NCBI RefSeq assembly: GCF_003116015.1
Contig: NZ_LGQZ01000034.1
Span: 1-33,378 of the forward strand
Length of the DNA stretch: 33,378 nucleotides
From: Azospirillum sp. TSO22-1
GTDB taxonomy: Bacteria; Pseudomonadota; Alphaproteobacteria; Azospirillales; Azospirillaceae
Direction of reading: 5' to 3'
Below are positions 1-7,032 of this stretch, in pieces. Position 1 is the first letter of the stretch. Each line of letters starts with the position of its first letter. The notes under the pieces were generated by a model. It did not search any database, was not told the DNA's origin, and saw only the letters and a program-made list of their open reading frames with translations. Made by a program: the position numbers and the translations under genes.

Positions 1-39
1 GGGGCGGGGGGGGGGTAAGGCCAAGGATCCTGGCGGGCG

Positions 40-96
40 CCCTCACCCTCCCACCGCTTTGCGGTGGGCCCCTCCCTCTCCCGGGGCGGGAGAGGG
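40..96 (+). repeat. GC-rich two-hairpin intergenic repeat (copy 1)
   Basis: Two perfect hairpins stand in tandem just upstream of livH. The first is CCACCGC-TTT-GCGGTGG (51-67). The second is a 10-bp stem with a GGG loop (74-96, CCCTCTCCCG/CGGGAGAGGG). The layout, including a CACC(C/T)TCCC lead-in and a GGGCCCCT linker, recurs at 14121-14183, so this looks like one member of a dispersed REP-like family. No T-tract follows, so it is not a classical terminator, though it could protect or attenuate a transcript entering livH from upstream. Confidence 0.6.
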
Positions 97-113
97 AAAG
101 CAGGGAGGCTTCC

Positions 114-986
114 ATGAACCCGATCTTCCTCGCCGAACAGGCGCTCAACGGCCTGCAACTGGGAACCATGCTGTTCCTGATGGCGGCCGGGCTGACGCTG
201 GTGTTCGGCATCATGAACCTGATCAACCTGGCGCACGGCTCGCTCTACATGCTGGGCGCCTACCTCGCGGCGACGCTGTTCCGCCACACCGGCTCGTTCC
301 TGCTGGCCGGGGCGGGCGCCTTCGTCGGCGTGCTGGCGCTCGGCATGGCTCTGGAGCTGGCGGTGCTCCGCCGCTTCTACGCCCGCGACCACCTCGACCA
401 GGTGCTGGCGACCTTCGGCCTGATCCTGTTCTTCAACGAGGCGGCGCGCATCGTCTGGGGCGTGCAAGCGCTGTTCATGCCGCTCCCCGAGGCGCTGGAG
501 GGCACCGTCACGCTGATCCCCGGCGCGCCGTACCCGCTGTTTCGCCTCGCCACCATCGGCGTCGGGCTGGCGGTCGCCGCCGGGCTGTACCTGCTGATCG
601 GGCGCACGCGCGCCGGCATGCTGATCCGCGCCGGCGCAAGCAACCGCACCATGGTCGAGGCGCTGGGCGTCAACATCCGCGTGCTCTACACGCTGGTCTT
701 CGGCCTGGGCGCGGCGCTGGCGGCGCTGGCCGGCACCATGGCCGCACCGCTGCTGTCGGTGCAGGTCGGCATGGGCGACGGCGTGCTCATCCTCACCCTG
801 GTGGTGATCGTCATCGGCGGCATCGGCTCGATCCGCGGCGCCTTCATCGCGGCGCTGCTGGTCGGGCTGACCGACACCTTCGGGCGCATGCTGCTGCCCG
901 CCGCGCTGGCGGAGATGACGATCTACATCCTCATGGCGGCCATCCTGACGTGGCGCCCGCAAGGACTGTTCGCGGCCAATGACTAG
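114..986 (+). CDS. livH: Branched-chain amino acid-type ABC transporter permease (LivH family)
   Basis: This 290-residue, strongly hydrophobic protein is the first of two inner-membrane permeases of a HAAT-type ABC importer. The N-terminal stretch with LNGLQLGTMLFLMAAGLTLVFGI and the following INLAHGSLYMLGAY motif are typical of LivH/BraD. The late segment LVVIVIGGIGSIRGAFIAALLVG is the usual cytoplasmic coupling region. The ATG follows a clear AGGGAGG ribosome site at 102-108. The stop overlaps the livM start by 8 bp, implying translational coupling. Family membership is secure. The substrate is not, because LivH proteins also serve amides, urea and aromatic acids. No binding protein lies just upstream inside the window; one may sit beyond the edge or be the gene at 12024. 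Confidence 0.93.
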   Translation: MNPIFLAEQALNGLQLGTMLFLMAAGLTLVFGIMNLINLAHGSLYMLGAYLAATLFRHTGSFLLAGAGAFVGVLALGMALELAVLRRFYARDHLDQVLATFGLILFFNEAARIVWGVQALFMPLPEALEGTVTLIPGAPYPLFRLATIGVGLAVAAGLYLLIGRTRAGMLIRAGASNRTMVEALGVNIRVLYTLVFGLGAALAALAGTMAAPLLSVQVGMGDGVLILTLVVIVIGGIGSIRGAFIAALLVGLTDTFGRMLLPAALAEMTIYILMAAILTWRPQGLFAAND

Positions 987-1971
987 CCTCCTCCCAAACA
1001 CCCCGCGCCGGTGGGCGGTGGCGCTGCTCGCCGTCGCCCTGCTGGCCCTGCCGCCCGCCGCCCAGGCGCTGGGCGAGCCGTTCTACATCTCGCTGGTCAG
1101 CCGCGTGCTGGTCTTCGCGCTGGCGGCGATGAGCCTCGACCTGATCCTCGGCTTCGGCGGGCTGGTGTGCTTCGGGCACGCCATGTTCGTCGGGGTCGGC
1201 GCCTACGTGGTCGGCATCCTGGCCCACCACGCGGCGGAGGAGACGCTGCTGCTGGGCCTCCTCCCCGGCACGGCGAGCGGCTGGATCGCGTGGCCGCTGG
1301 CGATGCTGTGCGCCGGCGCGCTGGCGGCGGCGGTCGGCTTCGTGTCGCTGCGCACCAAAGGCGTGCACTTCATCATGATCACCCTGGCCTTCGCGCAGAT
1401 GGCCTATTTCTTCTTCGTCTCGCTGCGCGCCTACGGCGGCGACGACGGGCTCAGCCTCGCGGCGCGCTCGACCTTCTCCGGGCTGGTCAGCCTGCGCGAC
1501 AAGGTGAGCTTCTACTACGTGGCCTTGGGCGTGCTGGCGGTCGTCGGGCTGCTGCTGTGGCGGGTGACCGGCTCGCGCTTCGGCATGGTGCTGCAGGGCG
1601 CCAAGGCCAACGAGCGGCGGATGGTGCACATCGGCTTCCCGGTGTTCCGCTACCGCCTCGCCGCCTTCGCGCTGGCCGGTGCCGTCGCCGGGCTGGCCGG
1701 GGCGCTGCTCGCCAACCAGGCGAACTTCGTCAGCCCGGCGATGATGCACTGGACGCGCTCGGGCGAGATCATCGTCATGGTGATCCTCGGCGGCATGGGC
1801 ACGCTGGTCGGGCCGGTGGTCGGCGCCTTCGTCTTCCTGCTGCTGGAGGAGGCGCTGTCCGGCTGGACCGAGCACTGGCAGGTGGTCTTCGGGCCGGCGC
1901 TGCTGCTGGCGGTGATCTACGCGCGCCAGGGGCTGTACGGCCTCCTGCCGGTGCGGGAGAGCGCGCGATGA
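979..1971 (+). CDS. livM: Branched-chain amino acid-type ABC transporter permease (LivM family)
   Basis: This second inner-membrane permease has 330 residues. After an N-terminal hydrophobic segment it carries the LivM hallmark SLDLILGFGGLVCFGHAMFVGVGAYVVG (around residues 51-78). It also has VSLRTKGVHFIMITLAFAQMAYF in the middle and VMVILGGMGTLVGPVVGAFVFLLLEE near the C-terminus, the coupling helix region. It starts inside the last codons of livH and ends in an ATGA overlap with livG, so the four genes form one operon. It should pair with LivH to form the membrane channel. Substrate specificity cannot be read from the sequence. The proximity of catabolic genes suggests a carboxylic or aromatic acid as an alternative to amino acids, which is inference. 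Confidence 0.93.
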   Translation: MTSLLPNTPRRWAVALLAVALLALPPAAQALGEPFYISLVSRVLVFALAAMSLDLILGFGGLVCFGHAMFVGVGAYVVGILAHHAAEETLLLGLLPGTASGWIAWPLAMLCAGALAAAVGFVSLRTKGVHFIMITLAFAQMAYFFFVSLRAYGGDDGLSLAARSTFSGLVSLRDKVSFYYVALGVLAVVGLLLWRVTGSRFGMVLQGAKANERRMVHIGFPVFRYRLAAFALAGAVAGLAGALLANQANFVSPAMMHWTRSGEIIVMVILGGMGTLVGPVVGAFVFLLLEEALSGWTEHWQVVFGPALLLAVIYARQGLYGLLPVRESAR

Positions 1972-2741
1972 CCCGGCCGCTCATCAAGGTCACCGGTCTG
2001 TGCAAGAGCTTCGGCGCGCTGCGGGCCACCGACAACCTCGACCTCGACATCCGCGAGGGCGAGATCCACGCGCTGATCGGCCCGAACGGTGCCGGCAAGT
2101 CGACGCTGGTGGCGCAGCTCGCCGGCGAGCTGCGCTCCGACGCCGGGAGGGTGGAGTTCCAGTGCCGCGACGTCACCGCCCTGCCGCCGCCGGAGCGGGT
2201 GGCGCTCGGCCTCGTGCGCTCGTTCCAGATCACCAGCGTGTTCCGCGAGTTCAGCGCGCTGGCCAACGTGGCGCTGGCGGTGCAGGCGCGCCAGGGGCAC
2301 AGCTTCCGCTTCTGGCGCGGCGCGCTCGCCGACCCGCTGCTGACCGAGCCGGCGCGCCGGTGTTTGGAGCAGGTCGGACTGGGCGCCCGGGCGGAGACGC
2401 CGGCGGCGCGGCTGTCCTACGGCGAGCAGCGCCAGCTGGAGATCGCCATGGCGCTCGCCACCGGGCCGAAGCTGCTGCTGCTCGACGAGCCGCTGGCCGG
2501 CATGGGGCGCGAGGACAGCGCGGTCATCGTCGAGCTGCTGGGATCCTTGCGCGGCCGCCACACCATGCTGCTGATCGAGCACGACATGGACGCGGTGTTC
2601 AGCCTCGCCGACCGCATCAGCGTGCTGGTCTACGGGCGCGCCGTCGCCACCGGAACGCCGGACGCGATCCGCCGCGATCCCGACGTCCAGCGCGCCTACC
2701 TGGGCGAGGAGGCGCATGCCGGGGAGTTCTTCCATGCTTGA
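1968..2741 (+). CDS. livG: ABC transporter ATP-binding protein (LivG family)
   Basis: This is the cytoplasmic ATPase subunit, 257 residues. It has Walker A GPNGAGKST (38-46), Q-loop Gln87 in RSFQ, signature LSYGEQRQLE (from 149), Walker B LLLLDEP (169-175) and switch His205 in LLIEHDMD. The LSYGEQR form of the signature and the C-terminal AYLGEE tail are typical of LivG rather than other ABC ATPases. The ATG at 1968 sits in an ATGA overlap with the livM stop. A longer open frame extends upstream, but it only shadows livM in another frame. It would act as a heterodimer with LivF to drive import. Confidence 0.93.
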   Translation: MTRPLIKVTGLCKSFGALRATDNLDLDIREGEIHALIGPNGAGKSTLVAQLAGELRSDAGRVEFQCRDVTALPPPERVALGLVRSFQITSVFREFSALANVALAVQARQGHSFRFWRGALADPLLTEPARRCLEQVGLGARAETPAARLSYGEQRQLEIAMALATGPKLLLLDEPLAGMGREDSAVIVELLGSLRGRHTMLLIEHDMDAVFSLADRISVLVYGRAVATGTPDAIRRDPDVQRAYLGEEAHAGEFFHA

Positions 2742-3420
2742 GGTCAAGGGATTGCAGGCCGCCTACGGCGACAGCCAGGTGCTGTTCGGCATGGACCTGT
2801 CGGTCGGCGCGGGGGAGATGGTGACGCTCCTGGGCCGCAACGGGATGGGCAAGACGACGACCATCCACACCATCATGGGCATCGTCCGTCCGAAGGGCGG
2901 CGAGGTGCGCTTCGCCGGCCGGGCGCTGCATGGCCAGCCCGCCTTCAAGGTGGCGCGCGCCGGCCTCGGGCTGGTGCCGGAGGGGCGGCAGATCTTCCCC
3001 AACCTGACGGTGGAGGAGAACCTGATCGCCACCGCCACCAAGGGCGAATGGACGCTGCGCACGGTCTACGAGCTGTTCCCGCGCCTGTCGGAGCGCCGCT
3101 CCAACCTGGGCAACCGGCTGTCGGGCGGCGAGCAGCAGATGCTCGCCATCGGCCGGGCGCTGCTGACCAACCCGAAGCTGCTGATCCTCGACGAGGCGAC
3201 GGAGGGGCTGGCGCCGCTGATCCGCATCGAGATCTGGCGCTGCCTGGCGGCGCTCAAGCGGCGGGGGCAGTCGATCCTGGTGGTCGACAAGAACGTCGAC
3301 GCGCTGATCGAGATCGCCGACCGGCACGTCATCGTCGAGAAGGGCCGGGTGGTCTGGCACGGCGACGGCGACACGCTGGCCGCCGACCAAAGTCTGCGCC
3401 ACCGGTACCTGGGCGTATGA
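2734..3420 (+). CDS. livF: ABC transporter ATP-binding protein (LivF family)
   Basis: This 228-residue ATPase partner of LivG begins MLEVKGLQAAYGDSQVL, the canonical LivF start. An upstream in-frame ATG at 2716 would add six residues. The start at 2734 is preferred because it follows GGGGAG (2720-2725) at good spacing and reproduces the 8-bp overlap style of this operon. It shows Walker A GRNGMGKTT (34-42), VPEGRQIFPNLTV, signature LSGGEQQ (129-135) and Walker B LLILDEATEG. Two details depart from textbook LivF: LDEATEGLAP replaces the common LDEPSLGLAP, and VVDKN replaces VEQN in the switch region. Both suggest a subgroup with a specialised substrate. Confidence 0.9.
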   Translation: MLEVKGLQAAYGDSQVLFGMDLSVGAGEMVTLLGRNGMGKTTTIHTIMGIVRPKGGEVRFAGRALHGQPAFKVARAGLGLVPEGRQIFPNLTVEENLIATATKGEWTLRTVYELFPRLSERRSNLGNRLSGGEQQMLAIGRALLTNPKLLILDEATEGLAPLIRIEIWRCLAALKRRGQSILVVDKNVDALIEIADRHVIVEKGRVVWHGDGDTLAADQSLRHRYLGV

Positions 3421-3436
3421 GACAGGGAAGAACCCC

Positions 3437-4081
3437 ATGAAGCTTCACAACTACCATCTCAGTTCCGCGTCGTTCCGCGTGCGCATCGCGCTCAACCTCA
3501 AGGGGCTGCCCTTCACATACGTGAGCCACCACCTGCGCCGCGCCGAGCACCGCAGCGAGGCCTTCCTGCGCCTCAACCCGCAGGGGCTGGTGCCGGCCCT
3601 GGAACTGGACGACGGCGCGGTGCTGACGCAGTCCATGGCGATCGTCGAATTCCTCGACGAGGCACACCCGGAGCCGCCGCTGCTGCCGCGCGACCTGCAT
3701 GGGCGGGCGCGGGTGCGGGCGCTGGCCCAGGCCATCGCCTGCGACATTCATCCCATCAACAACCTGCGCGTCCTGCAATATCTGGAAACGCCGCTCGGCC
3801 ACGATCAGGCGACGCGCGACGCCTGGTACCGCCACTGGGTGGCCGCGGGCTTCGACGGGTTGGAACGGGAACTGGCCGGTCACCCGGCGACCGGGCGCTT
3901 CTGCCACGGCGACGCGCCGACGCTGGCGGATATCTGCCTGGTGCCCCAGGTCTTCAACGCCAAGCGCTTCGCCGTCGATCTCGGACCCTATCCGACCGTT
4001 CGCCGCATTCACGGCGTGTGCCTCGACCTGCCGGCTTTCGCCGACGCGGCACCGGAGAAACAACCCGAGGCGGCGACCTGA
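3437..4081 (+). CDS. maiA: Zeta-class glutathione S-transferase / maleylacetoacetate isomerase
   Basis: This 214-residue protein has an N-terminal thioredoxin-like GST domain (about 1-80) and a helical C-terminal domain. It has the MaiA hallmarks LNPQGLVPALELDDG, LTQSMAIVEFLDE, IACDIHPINNLRVLQYL and FCHGDAPTLADICLVPQ. The family converts maleylacetoacetate, or maleylpyruvate, to the fumaryl isomer using glutathione. The active-site motif usually reads SSC.(W/H)RVRIAL. Here it is SSASFRVRIAL, so the two serines (9, 10) stay but the conserved cysteine is Ala11. It lies 16 bp after livF on the same strand, so it may be co-transcribed. No homogentisate or gentisate genes are visible nearby, so the physiological substrate is open. 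Confidence 0.85.
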   Translation: MKLHNYHLSSASFRVRIALNLKGLPFTYVSHHLRRAEHRSEAFLRLNPQGLVPALELDDGAVLTQSMAIVEFLDEAHPEPPLLPRDLHGRARVRALAQAIACDIHPINNLRVLQYLETPLGHDQATRDAWYRHWVAAGFDGLERELAGHPATGRFCHGDAPTLADICLVPQVFNAKRFAVDLGPYPTVRRIHGVCLDLPAFADAAPEKQPEAAT

Positions 4082-4094
4082 GCGTGCCCGTCGC

Positions 4095-4116
4095 CGTCCG
4101 GCCGTAACGGCGGACG
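4095..4116. terminator. Hairpin between convergent genes
   Basis: CGTCCG-(G)-CCG, a TAA loop and CGG-CGGACG form a stem of nine pairs with one bulged G. It sits between the stop of the GST gene (4081) and the stop of the leftward small gene (4119). There is no T-tract on either side, so termination is only suggested by position and structure. Confidence 0.35.
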
Positions 4117-4118
4117 CG

Positions 4119-4376
4119 CTACGCGGCGATCAGCTGCGGGCCGCGGCGCAGGAAGCCGAGGTGCCGTTCCCCGAGCGTCGCGGCCCATTCCGCCGCCGCG
4201 CCTTCGGCATCGGAGCGGGACGGGAACCAGCGCAGGTCCGGCGTCCACTCGGTGTCGCCGTGGGACGCGTGCCAGCACCACCACCCGTCCACCGTCTCGG
4301 TGACGCAGAGAACGACGCCGAGTTCGCCGTCGAGGGCGTGCGTTCCGCTGGTGTATGCGCTGCCGTGCCAATCCAT
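4119..4376 (-). CDS. Small tryptophan-rich hypothetical protein
   Basis: This 85-residue protein of unknown function is not recognised as a member of any family I can name. It begins MDWHGSAYTSG and contains a Trp-rich core (GWWCWHASHGDTEWTPDLRWFPS). A predicted helix with SRSDAEGAAAEWAATLGERHLGF follows and ends in LRRGPQLIAA. There is no signal peptide or membrane segment. Three other frames are open over this stretch, but only this one has balanced composition and coherent secondary structure. A GGGGAA ribosome site lies about six bases before the ATG. It is transcribed away from an AT-rich nested dyad (4401-4455) that could hold its promoter. Confidence 0.6.
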   Translation of the reverse strand: MDWHGSAYTSGTHALDGELGVVLCVTETVDGWWCWHASHGDTEWTPDLRWFPSRSDAEGAAAEWAATLGERHLGFLRRGPQLIAA

Positions 4377-4400
4377 TGGTCATTCCCCATTCGTTTGGCT

Positions 4401-4455
4401 AGTCACTTTGGTATCATGATAGTCCGTATTACGGAATATGTTGTGACAAGTGACT
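4401..4455. promoter_or_regulatory. Nested dyad in an AT-rich island, probable operator
   Basis: An outer inverted repeat AGTCACTT (4401-4408) / AAGTGACT (4448-4455) encloses an inner 13-bp perfect palindrome TCCGTA-T-TACGGA (4423-4435). Both share a centre at about 4428-4429. Three GTGAC direct copies stand at 4443, 4450 and 4458. The stretch is clearly less GC-rich than its surroundings and separates two divergent small genes. No known operator was matched. Confidence 0.5.
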
Positions 4456-4548
4456 CCGTGACGTGGAACGGAGCTGTGGCCGCGGGGATACGCTTTCGCC
4501 GCCCGCGTGCTATCATCGCTTCAGGTCCGGCGGTGGGGAGGGCGCGCC

Positions 4549-4653
4549 ATGATGTGGGTCCTGCTTGCAATCTTCGTCGTTGCGCTTGTCGTGGTGTTCG
4601 CGCTCGGCACCCAGCGCCACGCCGGGCGCAAGCCGCGCCGGGGGCATCGGTAG
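4549..4653 (+). CDS. Single-pass small membrane protein (34 aa)
   Basis: This very short gene encodes 34 residues. It opens with Met-Met-Trp, then an uninterrupted hydrophobic helix of about 18 residues (LLAIFVVALVVVFALG). It ends in a strongly basic tail (QRHAGRKPRRGHR), the layout of a small inner-membrane protein with a cytoplasmic C-terminus by the positive-inside rule. A near-perfect GGGGAGG ribosome site (4535-4541) lies seven bases before the first ATG, which argues for real translation. A second ATG follows immediately. Function is unknown; such proteins often modulate membrane complexes. Confidence 0.6.
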   Translation: MMWVLLAIFVVALVVVFALGTQRHAGRKPRRGHR

Positions 4654-4668
4654 GCTGGGGCTGCGGCG

Positions 4669-4695
4669 AAAAAAAAGGCCGCCCATAGGGCGGCC
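4669..4695 (-). terminator. Intrinsic terminator, leftward
   Basis: The perfect 8-bp stem GGCCGCCC/GGGCGGCC with an ATA loop (4677-4695) is flanked on its left by eight A residues. Read on the minus strand this is a hairpin followed by T8, a strong rho-independent terminator. It probably ends the transcript of the minus-strand gene at 4822-5175, or of a short RNA starting in the 126-bp gap between them. Confidence 0.8.
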
Positions 4696-4773
4696 TCAGG
4701 GTCTAGCAGGGAACTTGCACTCAGCAGCACTGCCTTTGCCGCAAATCCCCGGGCGGCGCAATCGGCGGCCGGC

Positions 4774-4798
4774 CGCGTTTTCACGCAGTGGAAACGCG
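4774..4798. other. Hairpin in the leader-sized gap
   Basis: CGCGTTTTC / GGAAACGCG pair over nine positions, one of them G-U, around a seven-base loop. The hairpin lies between the stop of the minus gene at 4822 and the strong leftward terminator. The whole 4654-4821 stretch has no credible reading frame. It may be a structured 3' untranslated region or a small RNA. Confidence 0.3.
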
Positions 4799-4821
4799 GG
4801 GGCGGAGCCGCCGGCCCGCCC

Positions 4822-5175
4822 TCAGTCAGGCATGACGCCCCTGGCGGCGGACAGGGTGCGCCGGGCGCTCTCGATGAAGGTCAGGGAACTGTCGAAGAAC
4901 GCGAGGCAGGTCTTCCTGTGCTCGTCATCGCCGTGCACGTCGATCTCCTCGATCGTCGTGATGAGCGTCTCGGCGGACGCGGCCAGCGCGGCGACCGTCG
5001 GAAGGTTCATGCCGTCGCCGCGGATTTGCAGAAGCCCGTCGCGCACGGCCCGCAGATCGTGCAGCAGGGTCTCCCGTCTCCGCTCCAGCGATTGGAGCTG
5101 TTGCGCGCTCTCGACCGCTTTTCGCCTGGCCTCGATCTTCGGGTGCATACCGCTGGTCCACGCTTCGTCCGACAC
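4822..5175 (-). CDS. Hypothetical helical protein, possibly a chaperone-like or flagellar-type small protein
   Basis: The 117-residue product is almost entirely alpha-helical by composition. A basic/Gln-rich helix (KIEARRKAVESAQQLQSLERRRETLLHDLRAVRDGLLQI) is followed by two further helices ending in ESARRTLSAARG. There is no signal peptide or transmembrane segment. The frame starts at GTG (5175); an ATG nine codons in (5146-5148) is an alternative, and neither has a strong ribosome site. The long heptad-like pattern resembles small coiled-coil proteins, loosely FliT-like, but I cannot assign a family. It is followed downstream by a strong intrinsic terminator, consistent with a monocistronic unit. 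Confidence 0.55.
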   Translation of the reverse strand: MSDEAWTSGMHPKIEARRKAVESAQQLQSLERRRETLLHDLRAVRDGLLQIRGDGMNLPTVAALAASAETLITTIEEIDVHGDDEHRKTCLAFFDSSLTFIESARRTLSAARGVMPD

Positions 5176-5225
5176 CGTCAGGGACTATCGGCGCGTCGAG
5201 GACGCGTTGTCCAGTCGTCAGCGCG

Positions 5226-6017
5226 TCAGCGGCCGGCGAAGACCGCCGGGCGCTTCTCGATGAAGGCGGTGATGCCTTCGCGGATGTCCTGCGTGGCGGC
5301 CATGCGGGCGAACTGGCCGGCCTCCACCGCCAGCCCCTCGTCGATGGACAGGTTCAGGCCGCGCGTGGTGGCGGCCAGGCAGGCGGCGACCGCCAGCGGC
5401 GACTTGTCGACGATCCGCGCCGCCAGCCCGCGGGCGGCGTCCATCAGGTCCTCGTGCGGGACGACCAGGTTGACGAGGCCCGCGTCCTTGGCGTCCTCGG
5501 CGCCGATCGGGTCGCCGGTCAGCAGCATGGCAAGCGCCCGCTTGCGGCCGATCAGGCGGGGCAGCCGCTGCGTGCCGCCGTAGGGCGGCGGGAAGCCCAG
5601 CCGGATCTCCGACTTGGCGAACAGCGCCCGGTCGCTGGCGACGGCGAGCGGGACCGCCTCCGTCACCTCGCAGCCACCGCCGTAGGCGATGCCGTTCACC
5701 GCGGCGATGATCGGCTTGGGGAAGGATTCCAGGCGGCTGGTCAGCCGCTGGCCGCGCCGCACGAACTCGCGCAGCGCCGTCTCGGGGCCGGCGAAGACCG
5801 GGCCGGAGAACTCGGCGATGTCCGCGCCGGCGGAGAAGGCGCGCTCCCCCGCTCCGGTGAGGATGACGGCGCGCACCGCCGCGTCGGCCTCGAGGACGTC
5901 GAGGTGCTCGTGCAGGCGCGCGATGGTGGCGAAGTCGATGGCGTTCAGCTTGTGTGGGCGGTTCAGCGTCAGGGTGGCGACGGCGCCCTCGACGGTCAGA
6001 AGCACGATGTCGGTCAT
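5226..6017 (-). CDS. Enoyl-CoA hydratase/isomerase family protein
   Basis: This 263-residue crotonase-fold enzyme acts on acyl-CoA thioesters. Visible features are the oxyanion-hole segment FSAGADIAEF (61-70), the second oxyanion glycines in GIAYGGGCE (109-117), and both acidic positions of hydratases, Glu117 and Glu137 (in SEIRLG). GGTQRLPRLIG follows. The usual PGxGGTQ loop reads PPPYGGTQ here, a mild departure. The ATG at 6017 follows AAGGGAGG. It is transcribed divergently from the metallo-hydrolase gene at 6230 across a 212-bp gap. A role in fatty or aromatic acyl-CoA breakdown fits the nearby acyl-CoA dehydrogenase homologue, but the precise substrate is unknown. Confidence 0.88.
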   Translation of the reverse strand: MTDIVLLTVEGAVATLTLNRPHKLNAIDFATIARLHEHLDVLEADAAVRAVILTGAGERAFSAGADIAEFSGPVFAGPETALREFVRRGQRLTSRLESFPKPIIAAVNGIAYGGGCEVTEAVPLAVASDRALFAKSEIRLGFPPPYGGTQRLPRLIGRKRALAMLLTGDPIGAEDAKDAGLVNLVVPHEDLMDAARGLAARIVDKSPLAVAACLAATTRGLNLSIDEGLAVEAGQFARMAATQDIREGITAFIEKRPAVFAGR

Positions 6018-6229
6018 GGGGTGATCCCTCCCTTGTCCGGCGGTCCGGAGTGTCTATGCCCGCGAGGGTCGCTTCCGGCGGAGGTCGGCACAAACGAGAA
6101 ATCCTGGTCCGGCCGTGAGTTCCGCTCACCTGGTACCGGGCAGACGCGTCGTGGCGTTCCGCGCGGCGCGGGCGTAACCTGCGGTCCCTCCCCGCCTCCG
6201 GCAGGGGAAGGCAACGGTCAGGAGGCTCC

Positions 6230-6997
6230 ATGCTCCCCATCGCCGGGCGCTGGTTCGAACGGCAGCGGATCGACGACGACGTGACGCTGCTCTGGGAACC
6301 GCACGTCATCCCGCTCCTGCGCTGCAACATCTGGCATGTCCGCGGGCGCGACCTCGACCTGCTGATCGACACCGGCCTGGGCATCGTCAGCCTGCGCCGC
6401 GCCGCCGCCGACCTGTTCGGCAAGCCGGTGCTGGCGGTGGCGACGCACACGCACGTGGACCATGTCGGCGGCCATCACGAGTGGTCCGACTGCCTCTGCC
6501 ACGCCGCCGAGGCCGAGGCCCTGCGGGCGCCGAAGGGCCGGCGCAGCCTGCGCTCCGCCGACTCCCCGCCCGACGAGCTGCGCCAGCTGCGCGAGGCCGG
6601 GTACGAGATCGGCGACCTGATGATCACCGCGCTGCCCCACGCCGGCTACGACCTCGACGGTTTCCGCCGGCTTCCCGCCAACCCGACCCGCGTCGTCGGG
6701 GAGGGCGCCGTGGTCGACACCGGCGACCGCCGCTTCGAGGTGCTGCACCTGCCCGGCCATTCGCCGGGCAGCATCGGCCTGTGGGAGGCGGCGACGGGGA
6801 CGCTGTTCTCCGGCGACGCGCTGTACGACGGCCCGCTGCTCGACACCCTGCCGGGCTCCGACCGCGCCGCCTATCGCCGGACCATGGAGCGCCTGCGGGA
6901 CCTTCCGGTGCGGACGGTCCACGCCGGCCACGACCCGAGCTTCGGGCCGGAGCGGATGCGGGAGTTGATCGACGGCTATCTGCGATCGATCTCATAA
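6230..6997 (+). CDS. Metallo-beta-lactamase-fold hydrolase
   Basis: This 255-residue enzyme has the metal-binding signature THTHVDHVGG (His73, His75, Asp77, His78). His177 is in LPGHSPGS, Asp196 in FSGDALYDG and His234 in VHAGHDPSF. These are all the ligands expected for a di-metal glyoxalase II-like or related hydrolase. There is no signal peptide, so it is cytoplasmic. Start: ATG after CAGGAGG (6220-6226). It is 35 bp upstream of the AidB-like gene on the same strand and probably co-transcribed. The family hydrolyses thioesters, lactones and phosphoesters; which one cannot be told here. Confidence 0.88.
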   Translation: MLPIAGRWFERQRIDDDVTLLWEPHVIPLLRCNIWHVRGRDLDLLIDTGLGIVSLRRAAADLFGKPVLAVATHTHVDHVGGHHEWSDCLCHAAEAEALRAPKGRRSLRSADSPPDELRQLREAGYEIGDLMITALPHAGYDLDGFRRLPANPTRVVGEGAVVDTGDRRFEVLHLPGHSPGSIGLWEAATGTLFSGDALYDGPLLDTLPGSDRAAYRRTMERLRDLPVRTVHAGHDPSFGPERMRELIDGYLRSIS

Positions 6998-7032
6998 GCG
7001 CAGCGTTCCGGTCGCTTCGGGGAGGCATCGCC

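Noticed and set aside
1011..1967. Long N-terminal extension of the livG frame
   Set aside because: The first 319 codons are an Arg-rich shadow of livM. The homologous protein begins at the ATG of 1968 with an ATGA overlap.
4009..4383. 124-codon minus-strand frame over the small Trp-rich gene
   Set aside because: Its product is Arg/Pro-rich and lacks structure, whereas the 85-residue frame in the same place has coherent composition and a ribosome site.
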